DNA from: Pictodentalium vernedei
Taxonomy: Eukaryota > Mollusca > Scaphopoda > Dentaliida > Dentaliidae
DNA length: 64,000 nt
NCBI GenBank assembly: GCA_031216915.1
Contig: CM062292.1
Span: 74,754,956-74,818,955, forward strand
Direction: 5' to 3'
In this document: piece after piece, positions 21,901-30,551 of the stretch
Layout of the letters: each line of letters starts with the position of its first letter
Position numbering within the stretch: the stretch's first letter is position 1
Position numbers and translations under genes: made by a program
The notes under the pieces: generated by a model
The model's database searches: none
Told to the model about the DNA's origin: nothing
The model's input: only the letters and a program-made list of their open reading frames with translations

Positions 21901-24756
21901 TCAAAGCCATCAGTCCGATTTGGATCCCCTTTGATATGCTGATAGACCCGCATTGGGGAACGGATATGCACAAGGAAGAGGCTCTATCCAATAATTTTTC
22001 CCAGAGTTATGGCCCTTTTTCACTCTTTCGATTTTGAAAATTGTTCTGTCCCACAATACCTTTAACCCTTTACCCAATGCAGACGATATCAAAATTTATT
22101 ATTTTAAATATCATTTTTTTCAAATTTTTCAAAAAAGTTCAACAAAACCATATCATGTGACCCCCTTGTTGGAACGAGCTCGTCGAGCTCGTTCCAGCGA
22201 GAGGTCTCATGATATGGTTTTGTTGAAATTTTTTGAAAAATAATATTTTTTCAACTGCTGAATTTGCATATTACGCGGGCGGGCGCAGGCGATTCATTGG
22301 GTAAAGGGTTAAAGCACTTCGAACATGCCTAAAAAAATAAATAAAATTTATAAGTAGATTTTTGTGTATAGCACTTGCTGTATTGTATAAAGAGTTAAGT
22401 GTGAATAAAGACAATAGTGATATTTGTTTTGTGTATTTAGATATATGGTTGGAGAAAATAGAGCTATATTTATGTTAAAAGATGGTTCCAAAGCATGGGA
22501 TATCAAAGACTTTTTGATAACACAAGACAGATGTCTAGAAGTTACAATAGAAGGAAAAAATTATCCCGGAAAAGCATCACCAGATTATCAGGCAAGTGAT
22601 AATGAGAAATGAAGTTTTGGTGCTTCGTTTCTGTCAACATGAGACGAGTAACAAATAAAAAATAGTGCATCAACATTTATTAAGATGTACCATTTGGGGA
22701 ACTAAAATTGTCACTGCATATACTCAAGGAAACTGATTTTGGAAAGTGTATGTTATTATCTTCTTACGAATGTACTTTATAAATGTAAAATTAAATATTT
22801 AACTGGTTGGAATCTCTGTCAGTAGCTTTTTATAACACAAAATGTAGTGATGGGAATAAAATACTGCAGGAAACTGATTTTGGAAAGTGTTTGTTATTAT
22901 CTTCTTATGAATGTTTTTTATAAAAGTAATATCAAATAGTTTATTGGTTAGCTTCTCTATCAGTGGCAGTTATAACACAAAATGCTGTGATGGGAGTCAT
23001 CCAGGGCTTACATTTTGACGAGAATCTGAGAATTCATTCATGGAAAGATTCGCGCCAGTGAGAATCCATGTAGATTCCTGCTGCAGCTCTGATAGGATTC
23101 GCGTGAAAAGAATTGAGTCAATTTAACTCTTTACCTAACAAATCAGCAGCAAATTAACCAATACAAGGCTAACATGTCCTGAAATATTCTGACGCTTGGT
23201 CAATAAAATTGTACAAATATGGCTGTCATTGGAACCAGCGCAATGAGCCAGTTCTAATGGCATCCATCTTTGTTAGGTTTTATTGATAAATATTGTTTAT
23301 TTTTTTTAAATTATCAAATTCAGTTTATATTTTAAAAATTAAAAAGCTGTGTTGGGTAAAGGACTAACATGTGTATACATCAGTATACAACAGGGGTTCA
23401 ACCATGGTGGCCTAATGAGATCTTGGGACACTCATTGCAGGTATGGATTCTCACAACCATTTTCACAAGAATCCAAATGGATTCTCACAAATTTAGATGA
23501 ATTATATAAGCCCTGATGATTCAGGTGGGCATACCCAGGAAGTTTAAATTAATGACTGCAACAAAACCAAAAAGGCCTGAACTCTTCTATAGGTACAGAT
23601 GCTGAAAGTTACATTGAAATTTTATGAATAAATTTAAAAAGGCCAATACTGACCATCTAATAATTTGGTAGGTAGAGACATCAAATCATTTAATTTGAAA
23701 TTTGATTCAATACTTGAATGTATCTAACAATCATATGCATTTTGGATTTTTGAAAACCCGAGAAACCATACGGATCACATAATGTGTTCCGATTCCGTAT
23801 CATATAGACAACTCATTCTGATTTTGTATCATATAGATGACTGGTTTCCGTGAATGCAACGGGCTATCATAACAGGCGCATGAATACATTCTATGTGCGT
23901 TTTATTCATCGACTCAGCTGATCACTTACAAAATAAAACAATTTCTTACAATTAGCGACAGAACTATTAATAGCCAATGCCCCCTCCCACACACAATAAA
24001 TAGAAACTGCACAGTAAAATATTACACACTTGTAAATTTAAGCTTATCATCATAGGAAGTGACATTGAGAGTGAATAATTTTACAACGCAACATTGAAAA
24101 TTTGCGGTGACCACATTACTCATTGTTAAAGTGCACAACAATATTCTTCCATAAAAAATGGATGGATTTTTTAAAAACTTTTTCTCGTCCAACATTATGT
24201 CCCAAAACTGTATTAATAATTTGAGATTTAATCTGTGTATGTGACGGAATTGTTAGATAATTGAATTATCATGATAATGTTCATGTCCTGTGATTTGCAT
24301 CAGATTCTCGGTGGTGTCCAGAATGGGATCACAACTCGCCAAGAAGGCCGGCTCGTTGAGATCCCATTCTGGACACCACCTCGAATCTGATGTAAATCAA
24401 AGGACAGGCACATTATCATGATAATCTGTATATATCTTTGGTTCAGTATTGGATTCAAGTGAAATGTTAGGTTGAAAAAAATAATTAGACATCTTGTTTA
24501 TGTCTGACCTAACTTATACACATGTAATACTGATATTTGAAGAAAGTAAAAATTATGTTTTATTTTTCAGGGACCATCATCCAAAAATAAGAGCAGTTCA
24601 AAGCCTGAGAAACCAGTCAAGAAAAAGAAATCAGAAAATGATATTAAAAATGGGAGTAAAAAATCCAAAAAAGAAGATAAGAATAAAAAATCTGCAACCG
24701 ACACTCAAGAAAAAAAATCCAAGTCTAAACCCAAAACTGGAAAGGAAGAGTTATGA
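8905..24756 (+). CDS. MESD: LRP chaperone MESD (Boca), 3' three coding exons
   Basis: Spliced from 8905-8986, 22441-22591 and 24571-24756. The product includes LWQSSLFNAG, then MLKDGSKAWDIKDFL and QDRCLEVTIEG, diagnostic of the Mesd/Boca family. It continues into a Lys/Ser-rich tail ending KEEL, in the place of the REDL ER-retrieval signal of vertebrate MESD. MESD is an ER-lumen chaperone that folds the beta-propeller/EGF modules of LDL-receptor-related proteins such as LRP5/6, and so is needed for Wnt co-receptor export. Phases agree: the first exon ends with AG and the next begins with A, restoring an Arg codon; the next joint is phase 0. The first exon begins with the last two bases of a Gly codon, so at least one upstream exon (signal peptide and N-terminal part) lies outside the window. 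Introns of 13,454 and 1,979 bp are packed with repeats. Confidence 0.93.
9018..9326. mobile_element. Foldback element, CAGTTAAAACTA termini
   Basis: Ends CAGTTAAAACTAAAAGTCCT and its near-complement (AGGACTTCTAGTTTTAACTG) face each other. A ~70-bp inner hairpin at 9147-9216 has the same core as 30790-30880. The termini resemble the Tc1-like element at 36414-38330. It lies 31 bp after the donor of the MESD exon. A TA duplication is not clear (TG on both sides). Confidence 0.65.
9530..11560 (+). repeat. Array of ~330-bp units, CTCGGGCTAGAG family
   Basis: At least five diverged units start near GCTCGGGCTAGAGGNCGTAT (about 9610, 10340, 10520, 10855, 11130). Each contains GAAACTTCTTGGGTACCTTT and AAATTCAAGATGGC. 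A decayed hairpin head with CCATCTGTCTGTC precedes them at 9530-9600. Interrupted by the SINE at 9897-10286. Confidence 0.75.
9897..10286 (-). mobile_element. tRNA-derived SINE
   Basis: On the minus strand it has A-box-like TGGCTCAGTAGGTAGAGGTG, B-box-like GGTTCGAATCC, the body with TTGGGCAAGACACTT, and an ATAAATAAATA tail. A 13-bp target duplication ACTTTGATTTATT flanks it at 9884-9896 and 10287-10299, so it inserted into an array unit. Confidence 0.9.
11561..12090. other. Non-coding, no gene seen
   Basis: AT-rich sequence with short pieces of the AGCTCACC-type array (about 11640-11800, related to 31300-31720). The tail of an AGCTCAACTT-type repeat follows at 12095-12133. Confidence 0.4.
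12805..14295. mobile_element. Non-autonomous PIF/Harbinger-like element
   Basis: Terminal inverted repeats start GGCCAAAAAAAAAAAA and carry ATTGATTCTCAGGCA. The 3-bp duplication TAA flanks it at 12802-12804 and 14296-14298. Removing it restores the array unit exactly (CACATATAATAC). A GGCC start with TWA duplication is typical of PIF/Harbinger. No transposase ORF is present in its 1.49 kb, so it depends on another copy. Confidence 0.8.
15011..15235 (+). repeat. Two tandem ~118-bp units
   Basis: GGGGTCCGGGTGGGACTTAG occurs at 15011 and again near 15131, each followed by the same ~90 bp containing CCAAAATCCGGAAATTAG. Confidence 0.85.
15520..16020 (-). mobile_element. tRNA-derived SINE split by a MITE
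   Basis: Minus-strand SINE body at 15520-15751. The head-like remainder, matching the SINE head at 36300-36360, follows at 15978-16020. The MITE at 15756-15973 separates them at a TTAA. Confidence 0.75.
15756..15973. mobile_element. piggyBac-like MITE, family A
   Basis: Terminal inverted repeats CCCTTTACCTAACG / GTTAGGTAAAGGG, flanked by TTAA at 15752-15755 and 15974-15977. TTAA duplication with CCC/GGG ends is the piggyBac signature. The 218-bp body is a long palindrome centred on GGAACGAACTCGTTCC. No ORF. It sits inside a SINE. Confidence 0.85.
16259..16630 (+). mobile_element. tRNA-derived SINE
   Basis: Complete copy with TGGCTCAGTTGGTAGAGG, GGTTCGAATCC and an AATAAAATAAAAATAA tail. Perfect 12-bp duplication ATGAAACCAGTT at 16247-16258 and 16631-16642. 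Confidence 0.92.
16855..16936. repeat. Palindrome, ~40-bp arms
   Basis: AAACTATTCTGTAGTATG on the left pairs with CACTACGGAATAGTTT on the right. The centre is AACGTTGTCGAGTACTCGAC, self-complementary. Confidence 0.85.
17426..17470. repeat. Short palindrome
   Basis: GATATTTCTCGATATCCAT and ATGGATATCGAGGAATATC flank a 7-base loop. Confidence 0.85.
17563..17726. mobile_element. hAT-like MITE
   Basis: 164 bp with ends CAGGGCTCGATTTAA and TTAAATCAAGCCCTG. Perfect 8-bp duplication TCGAATTG at 17555-17562 and 17727-17734. CAGGG ends plus an 8-bp duplication are the hAT signature. Confidence 0.9.
17727..17985 (+). repeat. Dispersed repeat, + copy
   Basis: Two blocks (17727-17870 and 17875-17985) recur inverted at 20505-20645 and 20650-20770. 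The blocks keep the same left-right order on both sides, so this is not a single simple inverted repeat. Confidence 0.65.
18391..19543 (+). repeat. Hairpin-headed array of ~165-170-bp units
   Basis: The head AGCTCAACTTGAC/GTCAAGCTGAGCT plus CGTACG/GTTAGTACG repeats comes first. About six units follow, with CCCTTTGGCACACCCTACAG, GATTGCTTTGAAACCTGGTA and ATGTTGCCGCGGCC. The tail GTCAAGTTGAGCTACAG at about 19507 inverts the head. Confidence 0.85.
19640..20462 (+). repeat. Truncated array, AGCTCACCTG family
   Basis: Three to four ~165-bp units contain TTAATATTTGGGCTCC and AGAATGCTTTCATATTTGG, as in 31054-33930. It ends in the family tail AGGTGAGCGCATCAGG and CTCTTGTTT at 20430-20462. The hairpin head is missing. 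Confidence 0.75.
20505..20770 (-). repeat. Dispersed repeat, inverted copy
   Basis: Reverse complement of the two blocks at 17727-17985, e.g. AATTATCTCATGAGTGTGGA there against TCCACACTCATGAGATAATT here. Confidence 0.7.
20783..20831. repeat. Short palindrome
   Basis: ATAGTGCGATAAAATGTCT pairs with AGACATTTTATCGCACTAT. Confidence 0.85.
20832..21800. other. MESD intron, no gene or clear repeat seen
   Basis: Mixed AT-rich sequence. It holds a C-run at 21594-21604, and no ORF in it resembles a known protein. Confidence 0.4.
21803..22061 (+). repeat. Hairpin-headed repeat, CCTCCAACCTCTGAAGGAGG type
   Basis: The head palindrome GCCTCCAACCTCTGAAGGAGG is followed by GGGGTATCTAGTGGAGACCT and CCGTCCGTCTGTCTGTCC. 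One following unit contains ATTATAATTTCAAAGCCATC. Same family as 57595-57840. Confidence 0.75.
22066..22308. mobile_element. piggyBac-like MITE, family B
   Basis: CCCTTTACCCAATG / CATTGGGTAAAGGG with TTAA at 22062-22065 and 22309-22312. The core stem is GGAACGAGCTCG/CGAGCTCGTTCC, with AACAAAACCATATCATG and its inverse. It interrupts the preceding array. Family B differs from A in its interior (CATATCATG stem; GCAAATTCAGCAG subterminal). Confidence 0.9.
22441..22591 (+). CDS. MESD: MESD exon (penultimate)
   Basis: Acceptor TTTTGTGTATTTAG. It encodes YMVGENRAIFMLKDG through KASPDYQ. The donor is CAG|GCAAGT, a GC donor with otherwise ideal consensus. Reading through the donor gives only five more codons before a stop. 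Confidence 0.93.
22726..22997 (+). repeat. Tandem duplication, ~135 bp
   Basis: GGAAACTGATTTTGGAAAGT occurs at 22729 and again at 22865. Each is followed by matching sequence through ATAACACAAAATG and TGATGGGA. Confidence 0.85.
23002..23515. mobile_element. hAT-like element with a nested MITE
   Basis: Ends CAGGGCTTACATTTTGA and TATATAAGCCCTG, with AGAATCC/GGATTCT motifs repeated in both arms. The flanking 8-mers do not match, so the duplication is decayed or the end is misplaced. A worn piggyBac-like MITE (23127-23363) lies inside. Confidence 0.55.
23127..23363. mobile_element. Decayed piggyBac-like MITE
   Basis: TTAACTCTTTACCTAACAAA at the left and GTTGGGTAAAGGACTAAC at the right. The interior stem GGAACCAGCGCAATGAG/CCAGTTCTAATGGC is weak. 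Confidence 0.6.
24265..24425. repeat. Long palindrome, ~70-bp arms
   Basis: ATTATCATGATAATGTTCAT begins the left arm and its complement ends at 24425. The inner arms GGTGGTGTCCAGAATGGGAT and ATCCCATTCTGGACACCACC are perfect. It lies in the last MESD intron, about 150 bp before the acceptor. Confidence 0.9.
24571..24756 (+). CDS. MESD: MESD terminal coding exon
   Basis: Acceptor TTTATTTTTCAG, phase 0. It encodes a 61-residue Lys/Ser-rich, probably disordered tail (GPSSKNKSSSKPEK...) ending GKEEL before TGA. Confidence 0.93.
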   Translation, partial: GPSSKNKSSSKPEKPVKKKKSENDIKNGSKKSKKEDKNKKSATDTQEKKSKSKPKTGKEEL

Positions 24757-25202
24757 TACATTTGGGAGATAATGATAGAACCTGTTTGCATTTTTTCATG
24801 CTGTGCAGATTGAAATAAGGTGGTGGAACTTCTCTCGGTTAACTTCATTTACTTTCACCTTTCAGTGTAGTGGCAGATTCCAGATTCTAGATTGGGGGCA
24901 TATTTCGATTATGAAAAAACCAACATGTGTCGCAGCATGTTGTGGGCATGCACAAGAAGGGTATTACACTTCCCTTGGCAGGGTCAGGAACCTTCCTGAG
25001 GAAAAGTTTTGGAAAATTGAAAGTTGGTGTGGTCCTTGGGTTGCTTCTTTGCAGATAACCACACTGTTTTCCCATCACATTTTTGTATACATTAATTCAA
25101 ATTTTGAAAAAGGGAAGTCAATTGAAAACTGTGGACAGGTGATATAGTTGTATGCATGGTGTGTGATATTATCTGCAATAACACATGGATGTGAATGTTA
25201 TT
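24757..25202 (+). other. Probable MESD 3' UTR and downstream
   Basis: No canonical AATAAA follows the stop in the first 400 bp, so the polyadenylation site cannot be placed. No other gene is seen. Confidence 0.4.
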
Positions 25203-25326
25203 CGGGGTTTGCAATCGGTACTGGAACCGATACTGATACCGGCAGTACTCAGCCTTTTAATCGAAATTTAATCTAAACCAAATCTCATCCTTCAGAACTG
25301 ACGGTTCTGGTAATCATAGTTATTGT

Positions 25327-25790
25327 CCCCCGAAAAAATTTTCGGGGGACTATAGAAATCAGCGGTGTCCATCCGTCTGTCCATGCATACGTCCATCCGC
25401 ACATCCGTCCATCCGTCTGTGTGTCCGTCCCACTTGATGTCCCCATGATAACTCCAGTTTGGATCATTTGATTGGAACCAATTTCGGTATGTGACCTTGT
25501 TAGCCCAGACCACAGGTCAAGTTCAAATATGGGTTTGGCCAGATTATTTTTATTAGAGTTACACCCCTTTTTCGACTTAGAAATTTTAAGATTTGCGGTG
25601 TTCGGATGATAACTCCAGTTAGGATTATTTGATCGGAAAGAATTTTGGTATGTGACTTTCTGGGGTAATAATACAGGTCAAGTTCGAATATGGGTTCGGA
25701 ACCGATCATTTTTACTTGAGTTATGCCCCTTTTTTGACTTGTTTTTTTCGGGGGACATGTGGCCGAACGGCCTTTTATTATATGTGAATG
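25327..25790 (+). repeat. Hairpin-headed repeat, CCCCCGAAAA family
   Basis: The head CCCCCGAAAA/TTTTCGGGGG is followed by CCATCCGTCTGTCC-type repeats. Two ~190-bp units follow, with ATAACTCCAGTTTGGAT and TTTGGTATGTGAC. The tail TTTCGGGGGACATGTGG is followed by the CCGAACGG hairpin. Confidence 0.8.
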
Positions 25791-26269
25791 TGATACACGA
25801 GTAACATGATGGAATCTACATGGGCAGTAAAGAGTTAATTGAATGTTTTCATAATGTTGGAACTTCAAAGAATAGAGTCCCGCCACCAGTTTGAAATGGA
25901 CTATAGGATGTCGGACAGATGAAGTCTATATAGTCTACTTCAAATTATTACTGTGTCTTACTATTAGGATGCCCATTGATTACAAGTTCGAACTTGCAGG
26001 GTTGCAGACCTTGATGAAAATTGCTGCAAACAATGAATTGAAAATGCATTTTTTCTGCTTTTAAATTGAAATGGGTAATAAAAATTTGCCAGTTCAAAAG
26101 ATAGTAAATACTTCTAGAATCAGACACAGCATGTGACTGTGACTTTGGCAACTTGAAAATCACGCTCAGTAGTCCTACTGTTCACAGCTTTGTAGGTTGC
26201 GCATTTAATCCCCCCCCCCCCTCCTGTTTTTGACAATCCGTGATAGGCATTTGTGCAGCATGACAGGTA

Positions 26270-27014
26270 CAGTAGAACCTGTCTTGAGAGACCGCCCTTT
26301 GGGCCACACAAAAGTGGTCTCTCAAGACAGGTGGTCTCTCATAACAGGTTTCAGGTTTTCTCAAGTCAGTGAATAACCAACCACAAAATTCAGAAATGGA
26401 GAAGAATGGATTTTTGTAATTACTTTGTAGTTGTTCTTTTTTATGAAGTTTTTGTAACAAATTGAAATGGACTTTTATAAAAATTATAAAAATAAATTAG
26501 TGTTGAAAATCTTCATTGAAGATTTTCAACACTAATTTATTTTTATAACTTTTATAACAGTCCATTTCAATTTGTTACAAAAAGATTTTCAACACAAATT
26601 TATTTTTATTCCTATCTGTCACATTTCAGGTATGTATGAAATTGTTTATTCAGCAATAATCCTAATCTTTTCACAGGGGTCTTATAAGAACATCTCAATC
26701 TTCAATGCGTTATGTAACTGAATAACAATTGAAACCCAATTAAGAGCTTTTAATACTTTTAATTATGTTAGTATAATCACAATGGATTTTCCAATTCCAG
26801 AACAGGTAAAAAGTTTTTGTCATGGTTTCAGTCTTCAAAGGGGCGGTCTCTCAAGACAGGTCCATTATGGCATAAAAATACAAGTTGGTACCAGGTCACA
26901 GTGGTCTCTCAAGACAGGTGGTCTCCCATAGCAGGTCCATTATACAGTAAAACCAATCGGTGCCTACCAGATGTGGTCTCTCAAGACAGTGGTCTCTCAA
27001 GACAGGTTTTACTG
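26270..27014. mobile_element. Tc1/mariner-like foldback, CAGTAGAACC ends
   Basis: Ends CAGTAGAACCTGTCTTGAGA and TCTCAAGACAGGTTTTACTG, flanked by TA at 26268-26269 and 27015-27016. The GGTCTCTCAAGACAGG motif recurs near both ends. The palindrome at 26449-26584 forms much of the left half. No transposase. Confidence 0.75.
26449..26584. repeat. Long palindrome, ~66-bp arms
   Basis: TTTTTGTAACAAATTGAAAT on the left and ATTTCAATTTGTTACAAAAA on the right. The centre is GAAAATCTTCATTGAAGATT. Confidence 0.9.
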
Positions 27015-27404
27015 TAGATCGATAGTGATAGATAGATTTTTAGTTTTTCAGCCTAAGTAACACATATTTATTGATTGAATTTGACCTTCAAAATCACTAT
27101 TCACTCTTTTTACCAATTAGAGTTTACACGAATCAACTGCGATCGACTTTTCACTTGCACTATCGGAATATTAGATGTGCTGCTCCCAGTACCGTTAGTG
27201 ACCCAGGTTTTCGGTTCTGAAGCCCAGTAAGGTACCAGTACCGACAACAGAGGAACCTACAGGACATTGCAAGCCCTGATGTTATTGTGTTATGGATAAC
27301 ATACATGTTAACATTCCCTAGTCTTAAAAAAACTGAGTTACAAAAGATAGGAAGGAGGACATGCATTAGGTACAGTACAATTGCCATGGAAAGGTCATAA
27401 TCCA

Positions 27405-27744
27405 CACTTGGACAGATCGGAATCCATGCATGGGCAGTGATGTCCACGCACATGCTTATCAGGTAATAAAAATTGTCAGCAGCAAAGTTTCAATTAATGA
27501 AGCATCCAATTGTACCTGGTGCTTCATTAATTAAATGTTTGATGATTTTTCCTATAATTAGTGTGTCGAATCCACGCATGGACAGGTCGTAATCCATGCG
27601 TGGGCAGTGATGTCAACAATGCGTTTATCAGGTAATAAAGATTGTCAGCAGCAAAATTTTAATTAATGAAGCACCGGATTGTACCTGGTGCTTCATTAAT
27701 TATATTTTTGATGATTTTTCCTATAATTAGTGTGTAGAATCCAA
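27405..27744 (+). repeat. Two tandem ~170-bp units with hairpins
   Basis: GGGCAGTGATGTC at 27433 and 27602 starts matching sequence through TTTTTCCTATAATTAGTGTG. Each unit holds a stem AATTAATGAAGCA/TGCTTCATTAATT, also seen at 41615-41695. Confidence 0.85.
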
Positions 27745-27921
27745 TATTATTATGTCCATGGAAATATTGCCCACCCGTGGAAAGTGGCCAGTCCTCAGTG
27801 GCCGTACTGTGCATCCCCTCCCCCTAAGATCTGCCCATGAACATCTCTTAGAAATTTTGAAGAAGTTGTGTCAGTGGTGTTACAGTGAATCTCATATAAT
27901 GATTAGAAGAACAATCCTGTT

Positions 27922-28051
27922 AGCCCTTTACCTAACACAACACAAAGGAACATTAACACCAAAGTTTCCAAAACATAGCTTTCAATCCCTCATTGAAAGT
28001 TTCATCAAATTTATTTGGATGATTAAATCTCATGTCAATACTAATGACTTG
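27922..28051. mobile_element. Truncated piggyBac-like MITE
   Basis: AGCCCTTTACCTAACACAAC is followed by CCAAAACATAG and a short TCATTGAAAGTTTC stem. The right end is missing; a complete copy begins at 28056. Confidence 0.5.
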
Positions 28052-28055
28052 TTAA

Positions 28056-28271
28056 CCCTTTACCCAACGAATCGCCCGCATCCGCCCGTGTAATATGCAA
28101 ATTCAGCAGCTGGAACAATAATATTTTTTCGAAGAATTTCAACAAAACCATATCATGTGACCCCTCTTTGGAACGAGCTTGTTCCAAAGAGGGGCCATAT
28201 GAAATGGTTTTGTTGAAATATTTCGATATTTAAAATAATAAATTTTGAAATCGTATACGTTGGGTAAAGGG
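28056..28271. mobile_element. piggyBac-like MITE, family B
   Basis: CCCTTTACCCAACG / CGTTGGGTAAAGGG with TTAA at 28052-28055 and 28272-28275. The core stem is GGAACGAGCTTGTTCC. Confidence 0.9.
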
Positions 28272-28329
28272 TTAATCCCTATTATTATTTACATATATCA
28301 CGCATGTTATCATTTACATGTATCACATC

Positions 28330-28948
28330 TGGCATTTTCAGGAGAGCGATTTATTCGCTTGCCTACTGCTCGCCTTAAAAAAATTAAGGAGGGCGAAAAC
28401 TAGCCCTCCTGGCCTTAAAAAATAATGATTACCATAACAACCTATTCCTAAAACCTACATCTTTTCAGATCTCTGCTTTGTTAGAGATCTCTGTAAGACG
28501 ATCACACTGCCCCTCCCACACCTCCGGGCCTTTCTGAAGCCCGGAGGTGTGGCAGGAGCTGTGTAGCCATCTCACAGACTACCAGATTAGCAGCACCAAA
28601 TAAAATGTACAAAGCGCATTAGGCAGAATTCATTAATAGTAAAACTTCATTTTGCCACTTCTAGCTTTTGAAAACTTAAGGAGAGCTGATCTCTCCCCTT
28701 GGCCATGCAGGGGAGCGATTTTTAACCCTCCTGCTATTTTAAGAATGCCAGGCTTAATGTATACACCATCTGGAATTTTATTTCATGTGGGCATGTGTGC
28801 AAGATATTTAATTATTAATTGAGGCTTAACATTACTCCTCGTGTTGGACAGCCAGGCCTGGCATTTTCAGGAGAGCGATTTATTCGCTCGCCTTCTGCTC
28901 ACCTTAAAAAATTAAAGAGGGCGAAAACTAGCCCTCCCGGGCCTTAGA
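28330..28948 (+). repeat. Direct repeats flanking a hairpin
   Basis: GGCATTTTCAGGAGAGCGAT occurs at 28333 and 28859, each followed by ~70 bp of shared sequence (GAGGGCGAAAACTAGCCCTC). Between them is a GC-rich hairpin with arms ACACCTCCGGGC/GCCCGGAGGTGT. A transposon with direct terminal blocks is possible. Confidence 0.65.
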
Positions 28949-29036
28949 ACGCACCCCTAGGCTGAAGCCTTTGGGCTGAGGTACCTGCTGTTCAGAATAA
29001 AGCCCAAATATGGGATTCCAGCACTCTACCAGTTAA

Positions 29037-29523
29037 CACTTCACCTTACACGAAAAGACGACACATGCAAACAAAATTCTTGAATAACTTATTTTTTTTC
29101 ATTTTTTGTCTCAAAAACATAGGTTAGGCCTAAAAAAATAAAAAATCTGTTTCTCAGGCCCTCCCGCATGGTCCTTTTGGCAGCCACATGCTCTCTTTTT
29201 ATAACCAATTTAAACTTTAAAAAAATAAAAATTAAATGGTTTATGTCTGATATTTTACCCAAGTTAAAAAAATTGACGAATTTGTCCCTTGAGTGCAAGA
29301 AGGCTTTGCAATGCTTTAGCATTGCAAAGCCTTCTTGCACTCAAGGGATGAAATAATGGCCTGAGAAATAGAAGGTCTACTTTGTGTGGCCTTATGACGA
29401 GCTCATTCCAAAGAGGGGTCATAACCCATGTTTTTGAGACAAAAAATGAAAAAATAATGAAAATTAATTGGCAATTTTTGTGAATAGCACTGGCCGGTTT
29501 TGGCCGTTATGTTAGGTAAAGGG
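29037..29523. mobile_element. Family-A MITE carrying a Harbinger-like MITE (composite 1)
   Basis: The right end GTTAGGTAAAGGG is followed by TTAA (29524-29527). A 265-bp element (29127-29391) with GGCC ends sits inside, duplicating TTA at 29124-29126 and 29392-29394. Removing it restores CATAGGTTATGA of family A. The inner element holds a perfect 29-bp-arm hairpin at 29286-29347. Confidence 0.85.
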
Positions 29524-29527
29524 TTAA

Positions 29528-29995
29528 CCCTCTACCTAACGAATTGGCTGCATCTGCCCTCATAATTTACAAATTAAGCAGCGAAAAAAAGCATATTTAG
29601 GTCTAAAAAATAAAAAATCTGTTTCTCAGACCCTCCCGCATGGTGCTTTTGGCTGCCGCATGCTCTCTTTTTATAACCAATTTAAACTTAAAAAAAATAA
29701 AAATTAAATGGTTTATGTCTGATATTTTACCCAAGTTAAAAAAATTGATGAATTTGTCCCTTGAGTGCAAGAAGGCTTTGCAATGCTTTAGCATTGCAAA
29801 GCCTTCTTGCACTCAAGGGATGAAATAATGGCCTGAGAAATAGAAGGTCTACTCTGTGTGGCCTTATGACGAGCTCATTCCAAAGAGGGGTCATAACCCA
29901 TGTTTTTGAGACAAAAAATGAAAAAATAATGAAAATTAATTGGCGATTTTTGTGAATAGCACTGGCCGGTTTTGGCCGTTATGTTAGGTAAAGGG
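29528..29995. mobile_element. Composite 2: family-B left arm, family-A right arm
   Basis: The Harbinger-like insert (29600-29863) is almost identical to composite 1. The left MITE arm, however, is family B (AACGAATTGGCTGCATCTGC) while the right arm is family A. TTAA lies on both sides (29524-29527 and 29996-29999). Confidence 0.85.
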
Positions 29996-29999
29996 TTAA

Positions 30000-30551
30000 C
30001 CCTCTACCTAACGAATTGGCTGCATCTGCCCTCATAATTTACAAATTAAGCAGCGAAAAAAAGCATATTTAGGTCTAAAAAATAAAAAATCTGTTTCTCA
30101 GACCCTCCCGCATGGTGCTTTTGGCTGCCGCATGCTCTCTTTTTATAACCAATTTAAACTTAAAAAAAATAAAAATTAAATGGTTTATGTCTGATATTTT
30201 ACCCAAGTTAAAAAAATTGATGAATTTGTCCCTTGAGTGCAAGAAGGCTTTGCAATGCTTTAGCATTGCAAAGCCTTCTTGCACTCAAAGGATGAAATAC
30301 ACCACCACCCATGCTATTCTGTAGATTATGAGGCCTAAAACTTGAACCAAGAACATGAACTTTTGATGGCAAAAAAGTAATTACTGAAATAAAAAATAAA
30401 ATAAAAAACCGCTCGCCCGCATGCAATTTCACAAATAATGGCCTGAGAAACAGAAGATCTACTTTGTGTGGCCTTACAAAAAAATTCAACAGAACTGTAT
30501 TATGTGACCTCATTGGAACATCTCTCTCATATGATTTTGTTGAAATTTTTT
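30000..30551. mobile_element. Composite 3: family-B MITE with longer Harbinger-like insert
   Basis: The left 270 bp is nearly identical to composite 2. The insert (30072-30473) is longer, ends GTGTGGCC, and is flanked by TTA at 30069-30071 and 30474-30476. The right arm then continues in family B (CAACAGAACTGTATTATGTG). The right terminus is decayed. Confidence 0.8.

Larger units (their letters stand above)
25203..27278. mobile_element. hAT-like element (non-autonomous) with nested repeats
   Basis: Ends CGGGGTTTGCAATCGG and CATTGCAAGCCCTG are inverted. Perfect 8-bp duplication ATGTTATT at 25195-25202 and 27279-27286. ACCGATACTGATACCGG and GTACCAGTACCG are subterminal. No hAT transposase in its 2.08 kb. 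It contains the repeat at 25327 and the Tc1-like element at 26270. Confidence 0.8.
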
